Shown: positions 1 through 9,160 of the stretch, piece by piece
How the letters are laid out: each line of letters begins with the position of its first letter
Position numbering within the stretch: the stretch's first letter is position 1
Assembly: GCF_900302445.1 (NCBI RefSeq)
Contig: NZ_ONZF01000008.1
Span: 122,131 to 186,130, forward strand
DNA length: 64,000 nt
DNA from: Palleronia abyssalis
GTDB lineage: Bacteria > Pseudomonadota > Alphaproteobacteria > Rhodobacterales > Rhodobacteraceae
Direction of reading: 5' to 3'
The notes under the pieces: model-generated
Told to the model about the DNA's origin: nothing
Seen by the model: the letters and a program-made list of their open reading frames with translations, nothing else
Database searches by the model: none
Made by a program: the position numbers and the translations under genes

Positions 1-605
1 TAGAACTGAAACAGGATCTGATCGAGCGACTTGGTCATGTGATAGACCGAGCCGGGCTTGGTCGGATACAGGATCTCCTGCTCTTTCTTGCCGCTGGGCG
101 TGTCGATCTCGACGTCCAGATAGCCTTCGGGGATCGGTGCGCCGACGCTGGAATAGCCATAGACGCCCATGGTCCCGAGGTGGACCAGATGCGCGTCGAT
201 CCCCGTCTCGACCATCGCGGCCAGAAGGTTGTGGGTCGCGCTGACGTTGTTGTCGACGGTATAGACCTTGTGGCGGTCGGTCTTCATCGAATAGGGCGCG
301 GCCCGCTGTTCGGCGAAGTGGATGATGGCATCGGGTTTCTCCTCGGCAAGCCACTGTTTCAGGCGCTCGTATTCCTTGGCCAGATCCAGCAGGTGGAAGC
401 GGATCCGCCGCCCCGTCACGTCATGCCAGATCCGGCAGCGTTCCTGGATCGAATCCATGGGCGTCAGGGACTGCACGCCCAGTTCGGTATCGATCCAGCG
501 GCGAGAGAGGTTGTCCACGATATGCACTTCGTGACCGAGGTTCGACAGGTGCAGGGTGGTGGGCCAGCCGACGAAACCGTCGCCGCCGAGGATCGCGATC
601 TTCAT
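1..605 (-). CDS. sqdB: UDP-sulfoquinovose synthase, 5' part (cut by window edge)
   Basis: Only the N-terminal 201 residues are inside the window. The protein opens with a Rossmann dinucleotide motif (ILGGDGFVGW) and continues with DNLSRRWID, HFAEQRAAPYSM and LGTMGVYGY, which match the NAD-dependent SqdB sub-branch of the extended SDR epimerases rather than generic sugar epimerases. SqdB converts UDP-glucose plus sulfite to UDP-sulfoquinovose, the head-group donor for the sulfolipid SQDG. The YHMTK stretch supplies the SDR catalytic Tyr and Lys. The start is the ATG at 605-603. Later sqd genes would lie beyond position 1. Residue-level similarity to SqdB makes this call firm. Confidence 0.93.
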   Translation of the reverse strand, partial: MKIAILGGDGFVGWPTTLHLSNLGHEVHIVDNLSRRWIDTELGVQSLTPMDSIQERCRIWHDVTGRRIRFHLLDLAKEYERLKQWLAEEKPDAIIHFAEQRAAPYSMKTDRHKVYTVDNNVSATHNLLAAMVETGIDAHLVHLGTMGVYGYSSVGAPIPEGYLDVEIDTPSGKKEQEILYPTKPGSVYHMTKSLDQILFQF

Positions 606-690
606 GGGGTCACTCCAGTCACATTCGTGAGTGCGGTATCAACGTTGCGTGACGTTTTCTCAACACCGGACTTGTCCCCCGGCAAGGGAT

Positions 691-717
691 CGCCCGGACC
701 GATCTCCGGTCCGGGCG
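691..717 (-). terminator. Hairpin downstream of paoC
   Basis: A perfect 10-11 bp inverted repeat (CGCCCGGACC and GGTCCGGGCG, 5-nt loop) lies 8 bases past the paoC stop. No T-run follows on the minus strand, so it may be a weak intrinsic terminator or an mRNA 3'-end stabiliser. Confidence 0.5.
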
Positions 718-724
718 CTTGGTA

Positions 725-2992
725 TCAGGTGGACAGCACGTCCGAGATGGTCATGGGCAGTGCGGTCAGCCGCTTGCCCGTTGCGTGATAGATCGCGTTG
801 CCGATTGCCGCCGCGGTACCGACGATGCCGATCTCACCGATGCCCTTCACGCCCAGCGGGTTCACGTAGTCGTCCTGTTCTTCCAGCATCTCGACCCGCA
901 CCTCGCGGATGTCGGCATTCACCGGCACCAGGTATTCGGCGATGTTGGCGTTCAGGAAGCGAGAGCGTGGCTTGTCCGTCTCGGTCACCTCGTGCAGCGC
1001 CGAGGAGATGCCCCAGATCATCCCTCCCATCAGCTGGCTGTGGGCCGTCTTGCGGTTCAGCCAAGTGCCAGCGGCAAAGGCGCTGTGGATGCGGGGCACG
1101 CGGATCTCGTGGGTGTACTTGTGGATCCGCACCTCGACCATTTCGGCCCCGAAGGCGAACATGGCAAACTCGGGCGTCACAGGTCCCGCGGTGCCGTATC
1201 CGCCCGAGAAGGTCGCCTTGATCAGCTGGTCCGTCAGCGCCGGGTGGCGGAACGTGCCCACCACCTCGATCTCGCCCTCGGGGATCATCTGAAGGGCTTC
1301 CATCACGCTCTGGCTCTGTCCGTCGGGTCCACGAAGCGTGCCGTCGTCGAGGGTGATGCGGCTGGGATCGACGCCCGACAGCGGGCCTTCGGACATTCCA
1401 GAGATCTGCGTGGCCAATTGCTGCGCAATCTTCACGCAAGCGTCGTGAACGGCCGACCCGGCCGAGGCCGCGGTGGTCGACCCGCCCGAGATCGGGGCGA
1501 CGGGCAGATCGGCCTCGCCCATCACGACATCGACCGCCTCTACCGGCAGGCCAAGTCGCGCGGCGGCGATCTGTGCCATGATGGTGTAGGTTCCGGTGCC
1601 CACATCGTGGGCGGCCAGTTCGACATAGGCGTTGCCCGTGCCCTGGGCCCGCACCCGCGCGTTCGAGGCGAGGATGTTGGTGGGATAGGTGGCCGTCGCG
1701 CAGCCATAGCCCACCAACCAGTCGCCATCGGTCATCGACCCGATCTCGCGCCCGCGCTGGTCCCAGCCGAAGCTGTTGCTGACGGCATCGTAGCTTTCCA
1801 TCAGCGACCGGGACGAGAACGGGACATCCTCGGTCGGATGGGTCATCGTGTCGTTCACGCGGCGAAGTTCGACCGGGTCCATCCCCAGTTTCCACGCGAG
1901 CTCATCCATCGCGGATTCCAGGCCGAAGAAGGTCTGCATCTCGTTCGGGGCGCGCATGAACCCGCCCGAATTGGTGTCCGACCGGGCCAGACGCTGTTCG
2001 GTGTGGATGTTCGGGCAGGCATACATTGCCCGCGTGATATGCGTGCCGGGATTGACGATTTCCCCGAACTGCGGGGTCTGGGCGATCTCGACATGTTCGA
2101 ACGCGGTCAGGCGCCCTTGCGCGTCGGCCCCCAGGCGGAACTGCTGCCGACTTTCGGGGCGGAAGGTGGCCACAGTATACATCTGCGGACGGGTCACGAT
2201 CAGCCGGACCGGGGCGCCGACGCCCTTGGCCGCCGCGATGGTCAGCATCGCGTAGGGCGTGATCCCCGCCTTCGATCCGAACGCGCCCCCCACGAAGGGA
2301 GAGATCACCCGGACGCTGGTTTCCGGAAGCCCGTAAGCCCCGGCAATGCCGTGACGCAGGGTCCGCACGGATTGCGAGGGCATCCACACGGTCAACCGGT
2401 CGCCGCGCCATTCGGCCGTGGCCGAGAACATCTCCATCGGGTTGTGATGCTGGAACGGCGTGGTGAAGGTCATGTCCACCGTCTGCGCAGCCTCGTCGAG
2501 GCCGGCTTGCAGATCGCCCTTCGTCAGGACCATGCCTTCGCTGTCTTCGCCGGCGCCCACGACGAAGCTGTCTTCGGGGTCCATGTGGATCGACCCGTCG
2601 GCCTCCTGGTAGGTCACGTTTACCAAGTCCGCGCCGCGACGCGCGGCGGCCGCGGTTTCGGCCACGACGTATGCGACGGGCTGGCCGGCATAGCGGATGT
2701 CCGTGCCCTCCATCGGCCAGAACGAAGACGAGCCCGGACCGCCGGCATAGAAGCCCTTGACCGTCTTGTAGTCCGGCAGCGTCTCGTGCGTGAAGACCGC
2801 GACAACGCCCGGCTCGGACTCGGCCGCCGAGGTGTCGATCGCGGTGACCTGCCCGACCGCGATGGCCGAACACACGAGCGCGCCATGGAGCATGCCCGAG
2901 GGCGTCTCGTCCGCGGCGTAGGTCGCCGTGCCGGTGACCTTGCGGCGCGCGTCGGTGCGGGTGACTTCGGTGTTGATCGTCTGGGCCATCAT
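725..2992 (-). CDS. paoC: Molybdopterin-binding subunit of periplasmic aldehyde oxidoreductase (PaoC-like)
   Basis: Large subunit of the xanthine oxidase family, about 755 residues. It should bind the molybdenum cofactor and oxidise aldehydes. Visible motifs are SPFVGGAFGSK and, near the C-terminus, GVKGIGEIG, which carries the catalytic Glu of the family. The longer upstream reading frame is discarded because the ATG at 2992 overlaps the paoB stop (ATGA) and a GGAGG lies just upstream; the next ATG, at 2989, has better spacing and may be the true start. It is the third gene of a 2Fe-2S / FAD / Mo operon ordered like paoABC (yagTSR). The substrate is inferred from gene order and from the cysteine-rich PaoB. 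Confidence 0.85.
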   Translation of the reverse strand: MMAQTINTEVTRTDARRKVTGTATYAADETPSGMLHGALVCSAIAVGQVTAIDTSAAESEPGVVAVFTHETLPDYKTVKGFYAGGPGSSSFWPMEGTDIRYAGQPVAYVVAETAAAARRGADLVNVTYQEADGSIHMDPEDSFVVGAGEDSEGMVLTKGDLQAGLDEAAQTVDMTFTTPFQHHNPMEMFSATAEWRGDRLTVWMPSQSVRTLRHGIAGAYGLPETSVRVISPFVGGAFGSKAGITPYAMLTIAAAKGVGAPVRLIVTRPQMYTVATFRPESRQQFRLGADAQGRLTAFEHVEIAQTPQFGEIVNPGTHITRAMYACPNIHTEQRLARSDTNSGGFMRAPNEMQTFFGLESAMDELAWKLGMDPVELRRVNDTMTHPTEDVPFSSRSLMESYDAVSNSFGWDQRGREIGSMTDGDWLVGYGCATATYPTNILASNARVRAQGTGNAYVELAAHDVGTGTYTIMAQIAAARLGLPVEAVDVVMGEADLPVAPISGGSTTAASAGSAVHDACVKIAQQLATQISGMSEGPLSGVDPSRITLDDGTLRGPDGQSQSVMEALQMIPEGEIEVVGTFRHPALTDQLIKATFSGGYGTAGPVTPEFAMFAFGAEMVEVRIHKYTHEIRVPRIHSAFAAGTWLNRKTAHSQLMGGMIWGISSALHEVTETDKPRSRFLNANIAEYLVPVNADIREVRVEMLEEQDDYVNPLGVKGIGEIGIVGTAAAIGNAIYHATGKRLTALPMTISDVLST

Positions 2993-3987
2993 TCGCCTCC
3001 CATGCGGGATTTCGCGGTCATCAGGGCGCCCGCCACAACGTCGGCGCCCAGTTCGATCTTGTAGGCCGAACCTTCCAGGGGTTCGGCGTCCTGAAACGCG
3101 ATCCGTCCGGCCTCGCGCGCGGTCTCTTCGGTCAGGGGGCCGCCTTTCAGCGACTCCTCGGCCGCGGTGGCACGCCACGGCGTGGCCGCGACGCCACCAA
3201 GCGCGATGCGGACATCGCGAACGGTGTCACCGTCCATCTCGATCCCGACGGCGGCCGAGGCTGCGGCGAAGGCATAGCTCTCGCGGTTGCGAGCCTTCAT
3301 GTAGAAGCTGTTCCGCATGGCCGGGATCATCGGCAGCGCAATCTCGGTCACGATCTCTCCGGGCTCCAGCACTGTTTCGATATGGGGATCGTCCCCGGGC
3401 AGGACGTGCAGGTCCGCGAAGGGAATGCTCCGCGTGCCGCCGGGGCCGCGGGTCGTGACCTCGGCATCGAAGGCGACCAGGGCCTGCGCGAAATCGCCGG
3501 GATACATGGCGACGCACGCGTCCGAGCCGCCGAAGATCGCGTGCATCCCCGTCTCGCCCCCGTCCAGCGCGGCACAGCCCGAGCCGGGATTGCGCTTGTT
3601 GCACTGGGCATAGGCCGTGTCGCGGAAATACGGGCAGCGGGTGCGCTGCAGGATGTTCCCGCCAAGCGTCGCGACATTGCGCAACTGCGGCGAGGCGGCT
3701 TTCCAGAGCGAATCTGACAGCGCAGGGAACGCGTCGATCACGGCCGGGTCGTCGGCCACGGTTGACATCTTCGCCAGCGCGCCGAACCGCATGCGGTCAG
3801 CGCCAACCTCGTACCTCTCCAGATCGCGAAGCCCGGTGATGTCGACCAGCGCCTCGGGTTCGAGGACGCCGATCTTCATCAGGTCCACCATCGTGGTGCC
3901 GCCGGCGATGATCTGCGTGCCGTCTTCGGCGGCATCGTCGGACGCGTCGGACACAGAGGTCGGACGGGAATAGGCAAATCTCTTCAT
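2989..3987 (-). CDS. paoB: FAD-binding subunit with extra Fe-S cysteines (PaoB-like)
   Basis: A 332-residue FAD-binding subunit of a molybdenum hydroxylase. The flavin region shows IAGGTTMVDLMK near the N-terminus and ATLGGNILQ in the middle. Directly after it comes a cysteine segment (RCPYFRDTAYAQC, then NPGSGC) like the extra [4Fe-4S] insertion of E. coli PaoB, which separates this enzyme from ordinary XdhA-type FAD subunits. It starts 4 bases after the paoA stop, with AGGGGTGAG as ribosome binding site, and overlaps paoC by four bases, so the three subunits should be translated as a coupled unit. Confidence 0.87.
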   Translation of the reverse strand: MKRFAYSRPTSVSDASDDAAEDGTQIIAGGTTMVDLMKIGVLEPEALVDITGLRDLERYEVGADRMRFGALAKMSTVADDPAVIDAFPALSDSLWKAASPQLRNVATLGGNILQRTRCPYFRDTAYAQCNKRNPGSGCAALDGGETGMHAIFGGSDACVAMYPGDFAQALVAFDAEVTTRGPGGTRSIPFADLHVLPGDDPHIETVLEPGEIVTEIALPMIPAMRNSFYMKARNRESYAFAAASAAVGIEMDGDTVRDVRIALGGVAATPWRATAAEESLKGGPLTEETAREAGRIAFQDAEPLEGSAYKIELGADVVAGALMTAKSRMGGE

Positions 3988-3991
3988 TGTC

Positions 3992-4600
3992 TCACCCCTG
4001 CTGGCTGTCGCGGACCTGCACGATGGCGGCCACGATGTTGGGATAGGCGCCGCACCGGCACAGGTTGCCGCTCATGTATTCGCGGATCTCGGCCTCGTCG
4101 CCGGCATGCCCTTCGTCGATGCAGGCAATGGCCGACATGATCTGACCGGGCGTGCAGTACCCGCATTGGAAGGCGTCGTTCTCGGCAAAGGCGGCCTGCA
4201 TGGGGTGAAGGTCGCCGTTCGGGTCGGCCAGCCCCTCGACCGTGACGACCTCGGCGCCTTCGGCCATGACGGCCAGTGTCAGGCACGAATTCACCCGCAT
4301 GCCGTTCAACAGAACCGTACACGCGCCGCATTGACCCTGGTTGCACCCGATCTTGGTGCCGGTCATGCCCAGAGTGTCACGCAGCGCTTCCACCAGTGTG
4401 GTGCGCGGTTCGACAGACAGGGACCGGACCTTGCCGTTCACGTTCATCGTGATTGTTCGCGCCTCGGCGCTGGGCATCGAATCCTGGGCCTGCGCGGCAC
4501 CGGCCGCAATTCCAAGCGATCCGGCCACGACCGAACTGCCTTGCAGAAACCCGCGGCGGGAAACGCCCGGGCGACGTAGATCAGGGGGAGTCTTGGGCAT
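3992..4600 (-). CDS. paoA: 2Fe-2S subunit with Tat signal (PaoA-like)
   Basis: About 202 residues. The N-terminus has a twin-arginine signal (SRRGFLQG followed by a hydrophobic Ala/Gly stretch ending AQAQ), so the assembled heterotrimer should be exported folded to the periplasm. Two [2Fe-2S] sites follow: CNQGQCGACTV with NSC (plant-ferredoxin type), and CGYCTPG with LCRCGAY. The start at 4600 is preferred over an upstream in-frame ATG at 4660 because it gives a normal Tat n-region and has AAAGG upstream. It is the first gene of the operon; the ~250 bp before it should hold the promoter. No dedicated XdhC/PaoD-like maturation gene lies nearby. Confidence 0.87.
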   Translation of the reverse strand: MPKTPPDLRRPGVSRRGFLQGSSVVAGSLGIAAGAAQAQDSMPSAEARTITMNVNGKVRSLSVEPRTTLVEALRDTLGMTGTKIGCNQGQCGACTVLLNGMRVNSCLTLAVMAEGAEVVTVEGLADPNGDLHPMQAAFAENDAFQCGYCTPGQIMSAIACIDEGHAGDEAEIREYMSGNLCRCGAYPNIVAAIVQVRDSQQG

Positions 4601-4749
4601 GCGCCGACCTTTCCGACTTTTAACGCGATCGGGTCGGGACGTGGGGCAGGGCTGCTCCAAGGCAATGCGCTGTTTTGGTTTGAGATTTCGACCTAAAATA
4701 GTCGGAAAAGACGATCTTAGCTATTTTGCGGGAGACTCCGTCCGGGTCC

Positions 4750-4786
4750 CCCACGGGATCGCGACATCGCGACGCGATCCCGTGGG
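4750..4786 (-). terminator. Hairpin between galM and paoA
   Basis: A perfect 14-bp inverted repeat (CCCACGGGATCGCG and its complement, 9-nt loop) lies about 65 bases past the aldose epimerase stop. No T-run follows. It probably ends or protects the galM transcript. The rest of the 250-bp gap upstream of paoA shows nothing else I can name. Confidence 0.45.
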
Positions 4787-4849
4787 AAACTGCGCGCATG
4801 GGTTCAGCCCGGAGAACAGGCCCTACTGCCGGAATCCGGTGTGCGGGCC

Positions 4850-5878
4850 TCAGTTCCCCTTCAGCCGTTTGAACGAATAGTGCGAGGCTTGGCGGAAAGT
4901 GTCGCCTGGGCGCAGGACGATCCCGGGCCAACGGTCACGCCCCGGAGCATCCGGCCACATCTGCGGTTCGATCGCAAAGCCGGCCCGATGCGGATAGGGG
5001 ACACCGTGTACCGTCCTCTCGTTCTCGACCGAGAACGGGTGCATTCCGAAAACTTGCAGCCCGGGTGCAGTGGTATGGACCGTCATGGCCAGCCCCGTCG
5101 CGTCGCTTTCCAAGCGTAGCGCAGGCGAAAGGTCCCTCGGGGCGGTCGCGAGGCAGAAATTGTGGTCGAAATCCGGCAGGTTCCGGGGATCGAGCGCCCG
5201 GGGTTTTCGGAAATCGAAATCGGTGCCTTCTACCGATCGGATTTCCCCGGTGGGCAGGATATCATCATCCACCGGCAGGTAGGTGTCTGCGTGAATGGTC
5301 AGCCTTTGCCCCGCCCAGGTCATTTCCGGCGGCTGCATTGTCCAGTACCCGTGAAGCGCGGGGTTCATGAACGTCGGCGCATCGGTTTCGGCCTCGAGTT
5401 CGTGGATCAGGATGGCCCCGTCCAACCGGTAACGTGACGTGATCCTGCGATTGCCCGGCAGGCCACCTTCGCCTTCGGGAAGGTCGATGGTCATCTCGAC
5501 ATGATCCGAGTCGTGCCGCGCCAGGGTCCAGGTCTTGGTGTTGATCCCGGCGGACCCGGAATGCAGCGTATGGCGGCCATCCTGATTGGCGTCGAACCGC
5601 AACGTCCGGCCGTCGATCTGGGCCTCGGCTCCCGCGATGCGGTTGGCCACCGGCCCAACGACGGTTCCGAAGTTCTGGAAGATCCCGGCATAGGCCGCTG
5701 CGTCCAACGACCCCAGGGTCAGTGGATCGGGATGATCGAAGGCCGTCAGCCCATGCAACGCGGCCCCAAAATCCAGAATGCCCAGTGAAAGCGTCTCATT
5801 TGCCATGGCGAACCGGCGGATCCGCCGCCCGTCCGGCAGGGAGCCTTCCAAAATCTCGACCGAAGTCTCTGCCATCAT
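4850..5878 (-). CDS. galM: Aldose 1-epimerase family protein
   Basis: About 342 residues, the usual GalM length. The motifs are FGTVVGPVANRI (with the substrate-binding Asn-Arg), HTLHSG, HGYW and DHNFCLA, followed by a C-terminal segment with FGMHPF and PYPHRAGFAIEPQ, where the family's general base Glu sits (IEPQ). It should interconvert the alpha and beta anomers of a free hexose in the cytosol. The start is ATG 5878 or the adjacent ATG 5875, since AGGAAAGG lies just upstream; the longer reading frame lacks such a site. It stands alone, divergent from the SH3 protein gene. Confidence 0.85.
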   Translation of the reverse strand: MMAETSVEILEGSLPDGRRIRRFAMANETLSLGILDFGAALHGLTAFDHPDPLTLGSLDAAAYAGIFQNFGTVVGPVANRIAGAEAQIDGRTLRFDANQDGRHTLHSGSAGINTKTWTLARHDSDHVEMTIDLPEGEGGLPGNRRITSRYRLDGAILIHELEAETDAPTFMNPALHGYWTMQPPEMTWAGQRLTIHADTYLPVDDDILPTGEIRSVEGTDFDFRKPRALDPRNLPDFDHNFCLATAPRDLSPALRLESDATGLAMTVHTTAPGLQVFGMHPFSVENERTVHGVPYPHRAGFAIEPQMWPDAPGRDRWPGIVLRPGDTFRQASHYSFKRLKGN

Positions 5879-5977
5879 GCCTTTCCTTTGCTCATCGGGA
5901 ACACGGGATGCCCAGTCTTCGTTCTTTATCATAACTTGCCGGGAGTCACCCGGCGCTTCTCGATTGAGGACTGATTA

Positions 5978-6634
5978 ATGTTGAAGACATATCTGATTGC
6001 CGGCGTATCTGCCCTGACCATCGCCGGAGCGGCGCAAGCCGAGGTTCCCGCATCGGCAAGTACCGACATGAATCTTCGTGCGGGCCCCGGGGAAGAGTTC
6101 GACGTTATTTCCCCAATCGCTGCGGCGGACGGTCTGACCGTCACACGGTGTATTGCGTCGGGTCTTTGGTGCGAGGTCGTGCACGAAGGCACCACCGGGT
6201 GGGCCTTTGCCGAGTATATGGCTGTGGTCGTCGACGACCAGTATTCCAGCTTTGCCCAAGCGCTGACGCGTGGCGTCATCCCCTCGCTGCCGCGCGCGGA
6301 AGTCATCGCGGAGCTTGACGCTTCGGCTGACAGCACGGGCGCAAGCGCGGTCACGGGTGCTGCGGTCGGCGCTCTCATCGCGGGTCCGGCGGGTGCTGCC
6401 GCCGGGGCGGTCGTCGGTGCCGAAACCGACATCGCCGGCGAGACGATGGATTACGTTCGCGCGAACCCGGTCGAGCCTGTCAATCTCGAGGGTGATCTTG
6501 TGGCAGGTGCCGGGATCCCTGAAGGTGTCGACGTCTATGAGGTCCCGAACGACGACTATTACTACGCATATGTCAACGGAACCCCGGTCCTCATCGACCC
6601 CGAGACACGTCAGATCGTGCGCGTCGTCGAATAA
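5978..6634 (+). CDS. Exported SH3 / DUF1236-type protein
   Basis: A 218-residue protein with a Sec signal peptide (about residues 1-21, ending AQAE). A bacterial SH3-like domain follows (TDMNLRAGPGEEFDVI to GWAFAEYM), then a Gly/Ala zipper near residues 125-150 (AAVGALIAGPAGAAAGAVVG), and a C-terminal segment with YYYAYVNGTPVLIDP that resembles DUF1236. Such proteins sit in the periplasm or at the outer membrane and probably contact peptidoglycan. A good hairpin terminator follows within 30 bases, so it is likely monocistronic. Confidence 0.75.
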   Translation: MLKTYLIAGVSALTIAGAAQAEVPASASTDMNLRAGPGEEFDVISPIAAADGLTVTRCIASGLWCEVVHEGTTGWAFAEYMAVVVDDQYSSFAQALTRGVIPSLPRAEVIAELDASADSTGASAVTGAAVGALIAGPAGAAAGAVVGAETDIAGETMDYVRANPVEPVNLEGDLVAGAGIPEGVDVYEVPNDDYYYAYVNGTPVLIDPETRQIVRVVE

Positions 6635-6664
6635 TACGACCCGGCCACCGTAAAGTGTCTTCAG

Positions 6665-6691
6665 CAGCCGCACCAACAGATGGTGCGGCTG
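6665..6691 (+). terminator. Intrinsic terminator of the SH3-domain gene
   Basis: A perfect 11-bp stem (CAGCCGCACCA with TGGTGCGGCTG, 5-nt loop) starts 30 bases after the stop codon and is followed by a T-containing tract on the plus strand. Confidence 0.7.
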
Positions 6692-6908
6692 TTCGCATGT
6701 CATTCTTCCCGAAAAAATCTGCACTCCGGGTTTCGGCTGACCCAGGGTCCACCGCCGTTGTTGTGCGAGCTGGGAAGTTTCACCGGGTTGCGCGCCGGGA
6801 ATGGAGGGGCGTCTTCCCGCCGACATGGCGACCGCGGGCTGCGAATGGGCATACACTGCGGTGGGAAGGACTTAAGAGTGCCACCATATCACAACGGAGT
6901 ACCCCGCG

Positions 6909-7718
6909 ATGAGGGACACCTGGACCCGAGTGGTCGGTGCACTTTGCCTGTTGGCCTTGGCGGGGCTGGCCTTCTTCGCTTCGGTCAATCATCGTGACCT
7001 GCCGCAAAGCGCAAGGGCCGCCGAGTATGCCCGCGGGATCAGCGTTTCGGCTTCGGCGACTTACGTCACTCTCAGAACGCTGAACGCCTTCCTGTCCTCG
7101 GCGCAGGAGATCGAGGTCGGTGTCTCTCTGATCGGGTCGGGATCGGCGCAGCCGTTGAAAGTGCTCGAGCCCATCGATGACACTGTCGAACGGATCGCAG
7201 CGGTGGTTTTCGCGGTCATGCTGGCCTCTGGCGTTCTTGCGGTGACCATGGGACCGCTGGGGGCGGTCGGTTTTGCCATGCTCGGGGGGGCGGCGGTGCT
7301 TTGGGCCGCGGTCGTCGCCAGCGGGCGCAGCCGTCCTTTGGGCGGGGTGCCGCGGCAGTTGACGATCTATGGCGGCTTTCTGGGGCTTGGTATCCCGCTG
7401 GCTTTCCTGATCTCGGGCCTCGTTGCGGACCGCTTGGTGGCCGAGACTTGGTTGGAACACAGCCGCATCGTGTCCGAAATCACGGCGACCGTCGAAGGGG
7501 TCGAAGCCGAGTCCGGCTTCCGGGCGATGATGGATCAAGTCGAACGCTATCAGACCCTGGCCGGCAACCTGTCGAACCGCGCGGATGAACTGGTCGGTAG
7601 TCTGGTCAGTCTGTTGTCCGTCTATATCTTCAAGGTCCTCGTCCTTCCGGTGTTGCTGATCGGTGGCCTGCTGGTCGCGGCGCGTCGCCTTGCCGTGCCC
7701 GGGCACCGCGCCGCCTGA
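6909..7718 (+). CDS. Integral membrane protein, unknown function
   Basis: A 269-residue protein that I do not recognise by family. There is an N-terminal hydrophobic segment (residues 8-25), two or three central segments (about 97-135 and 150-172), and a last one near 235-258. Between the later segments is a helical, charged stretch (HSRIVSEITATVEGVEAES and onward) that may be a periplasmic or cytosolic stalk. No catalytic motif is visible. It is convergent with the GH25 lysozyme gene, with only 25 bases between them. Confidence 0.65.
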   Translation: MRDTWTRVVGALCLLALAGLAFFASVNHRDLPQSARAAEYARGISVSASATYVTLRTLNAFLSSAQEIEVGVSLIGSGSAQPLKVLEPIDDTVERIAAVVFAVMLASGVLAVTMGPLGAVGFAMLGGAAVLWAAVVASGRSRPLGGVPRQLTIYGGFLGLGIPLAFLISGLVADRLVAETWLEHSRIVSEITATVEGVEAESGFRAMMDQVERYQTLAGNLSNRADELVGSLVSLLSVYIFKVLVLPVLLIGGLLVAARRLAVPGHRAA

Positions 7719-7743
7719 CGCTGATCAGAGCGCGCGCCGCTGG

Positions 7744-8511
7744 CTAAAGGATGGACCGGGCAGCGCGCCAAGCGTGCCATGCGCCTTCGGACCCGTTGAA
7801 CGCGTTGAGATCGACATTCCCCGAGATCCCCGGAACCCGGCCGGTCGCGGTGTATTGCCAGACCCGCCAAGGGGCTCCGGGATAAGCATCCTCGACTGGC
7901 CGCGCGGTCGATCGCAGCCACGTCTCGGCACCCAGGCGGGCGATCTGGTTCTCGGGATAGAACTCGCGCGTGGTATAGATCAGCGGCATCTGCCCGTAGT
8001 GCCGCGCGAGGATCGACATGAAGCGGGTGGCGCGGTCGCGCACTTCGGCTGCGGGCGGGCGCACCGTGCAGGTGGGAGAGAAGGGCGTCCATTCAAGGTC
8101 GAGGACCGGCGGCAGATCGCCCGCACGGCGGGGGACATTCTGTATGAACCAGCGGGCCTGCGTTTCGGGCGGACCGCACCAGTAGAAGAAGTGATAGGCC
8201 CCGACCGCGACCCCCGCGCGCTGGGCGGCATCGTGATGGGCAGCGAACATCGGGTCGATCCGGTCGCCCCCTTCGGTTGCCTTGATCCAGGCGAAGTTGA
8301 CTCCGGCGGCGCGGGCGGCGGTCCAGTCGATGTCGCCCTGCCATCGGCTTAGGTCGATGCCATGCACCGGGAAACGGTCTGGTCCGCGCCCACCCCAATC
8401 GGTCGGATCGACATCGCCGAAATCGGGCGGAATGGCCCGGCCGATAATCGGTGGCGCGGCCGGTCGGGCGCAGGCGGCGAGGGAGAACAGAAGAAAGCTG
8501 CGACGAAACAT
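7744..8511 (-). CDS. GH25 family lysozyme, lipoprotein
   Basis: About 255 residues. The start at 8511 gives a lipoprotein signal (MFRRSFLLFSLAACARP, lipobox LAAC); the longer frame upstream is out of character. The GH25 barrel starts with VHGIDLSRWQGDIDW, and the catalytic acid pair appears as VLDLEW. GAYHFFYW and PLIYTT are further family motifs. It should cut the beta-1,4 bond between MurNAc and GlcNAc in peptidoglycan from the periplasmic face of the outer membrane. Neighbouring genes also encode envelope proteins, but nothing shows an operon. Confidence 0.88.
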   Translation of the reverse strand: MFRRSFLLFSLAACARPAAPPIIGRAIPPDFGDVDPTDWGGRGPDRFPVHGIDLSRWQGDIDWTAARAAGVNFAWIKATEGGDRIDPMFAAHHDAAQRAGVAVGAYHFFYWCGPPETQARWFIQNVPRRAGDLPPVLDLEWTPFSPTCTVRPPAAEVRDRATRFMSILARHYGQMPLIYTTREFYPENQIARLGAETWLRSTARPVEDAYPGAPWRVWQYTATGRVPGISGNVDLNAFNGSEGAWHAWRAARSIL

Positions 8512-8634
8512 GGACAACCCGGGACTGAAAGGGACGCGCGCCGCGGGGGCGTCGCATACCCAAGTCTGACCCTGTTCCGAATGGGGACGCAATCGCGCAT
8601 TCCGGCGCAAACGGGCAGGCCGGTCACGCTCTCG

Positions 8635-9118
8635 TCATCCCGTCATCAATCGAAGGCGCCGCGCTCTGTCAACGCTTGCATCAGGCCGGATTGTTGCATC
8701 CGTCGCATCTGAAACTCCATCTCCGCAACTGCGATTTATCCCGGTCGCAAGATTCTCGGGCAGGGCCCCGTCGGGGGAGGCGAAGCGCTCCGACATCTCC
8801 TCTATGGTTCCATTGTCCTCTTCCAGAACGCCTTCCATTCGCGTCAACAGGGCGTCGATGCCGTCTTGCGATGTCTCGGCAATATAGGCTTGCAGCACGC
8901 AATCGGCGGCGCTGCGCATCTCTACGTCCCATTCGAGGGCGGACATTTTCGACGCCGGTCGTGTCGCCATTCAGGGCGTTTTGAAGCATGCGCGTCGTCA
9001 TCTTCTCGGACAGGAATTCCATCCGCTTGAGGCGGTCCTGCGCAAGGGCGGGCGAAGTGAGAAGAAGCAGGGCGAAAGCAGTTCGAAACACGATGACCTC
9101 GGGACGTTCCGTTCCCAA
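8635..9118 (-). pseudogene. Small secreted protein, frameshifted
   Basis: The 5' half reads as a signal peptide (VFRTAFALLLLTSPALAQ) followed by DRLKRMEFLSEKMTTRMLQNALNGD. The 3' half, in another frame, reads MSALEWDVEMRSAADCVLQAYIAETSQDGIDAL onward to a stop at 8635. The two halves meet near 8945-8975, so they look like one ~150-residue exported helical protein broken by a single-base shift. A GTG at about 9091 is a likely real start. The break may be a true mutation or a sequencing error. The function is not recognised. Confidence 0.6.
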
Positions 9119-9160
9119 TTTTCCTTCCCTTACGCCATCTTTCGATCAACCGGACGGGGG

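Noticed and set aside
719..3064. A 781-residue open frame on the plus strand, antisense to paoC
   Set aside because: It is a high-GC shadow: its residue pattern is rich in His/Arg/Gly with no domain, while the opposite strand encodes a complete molybdenum hydroxylase subunit.
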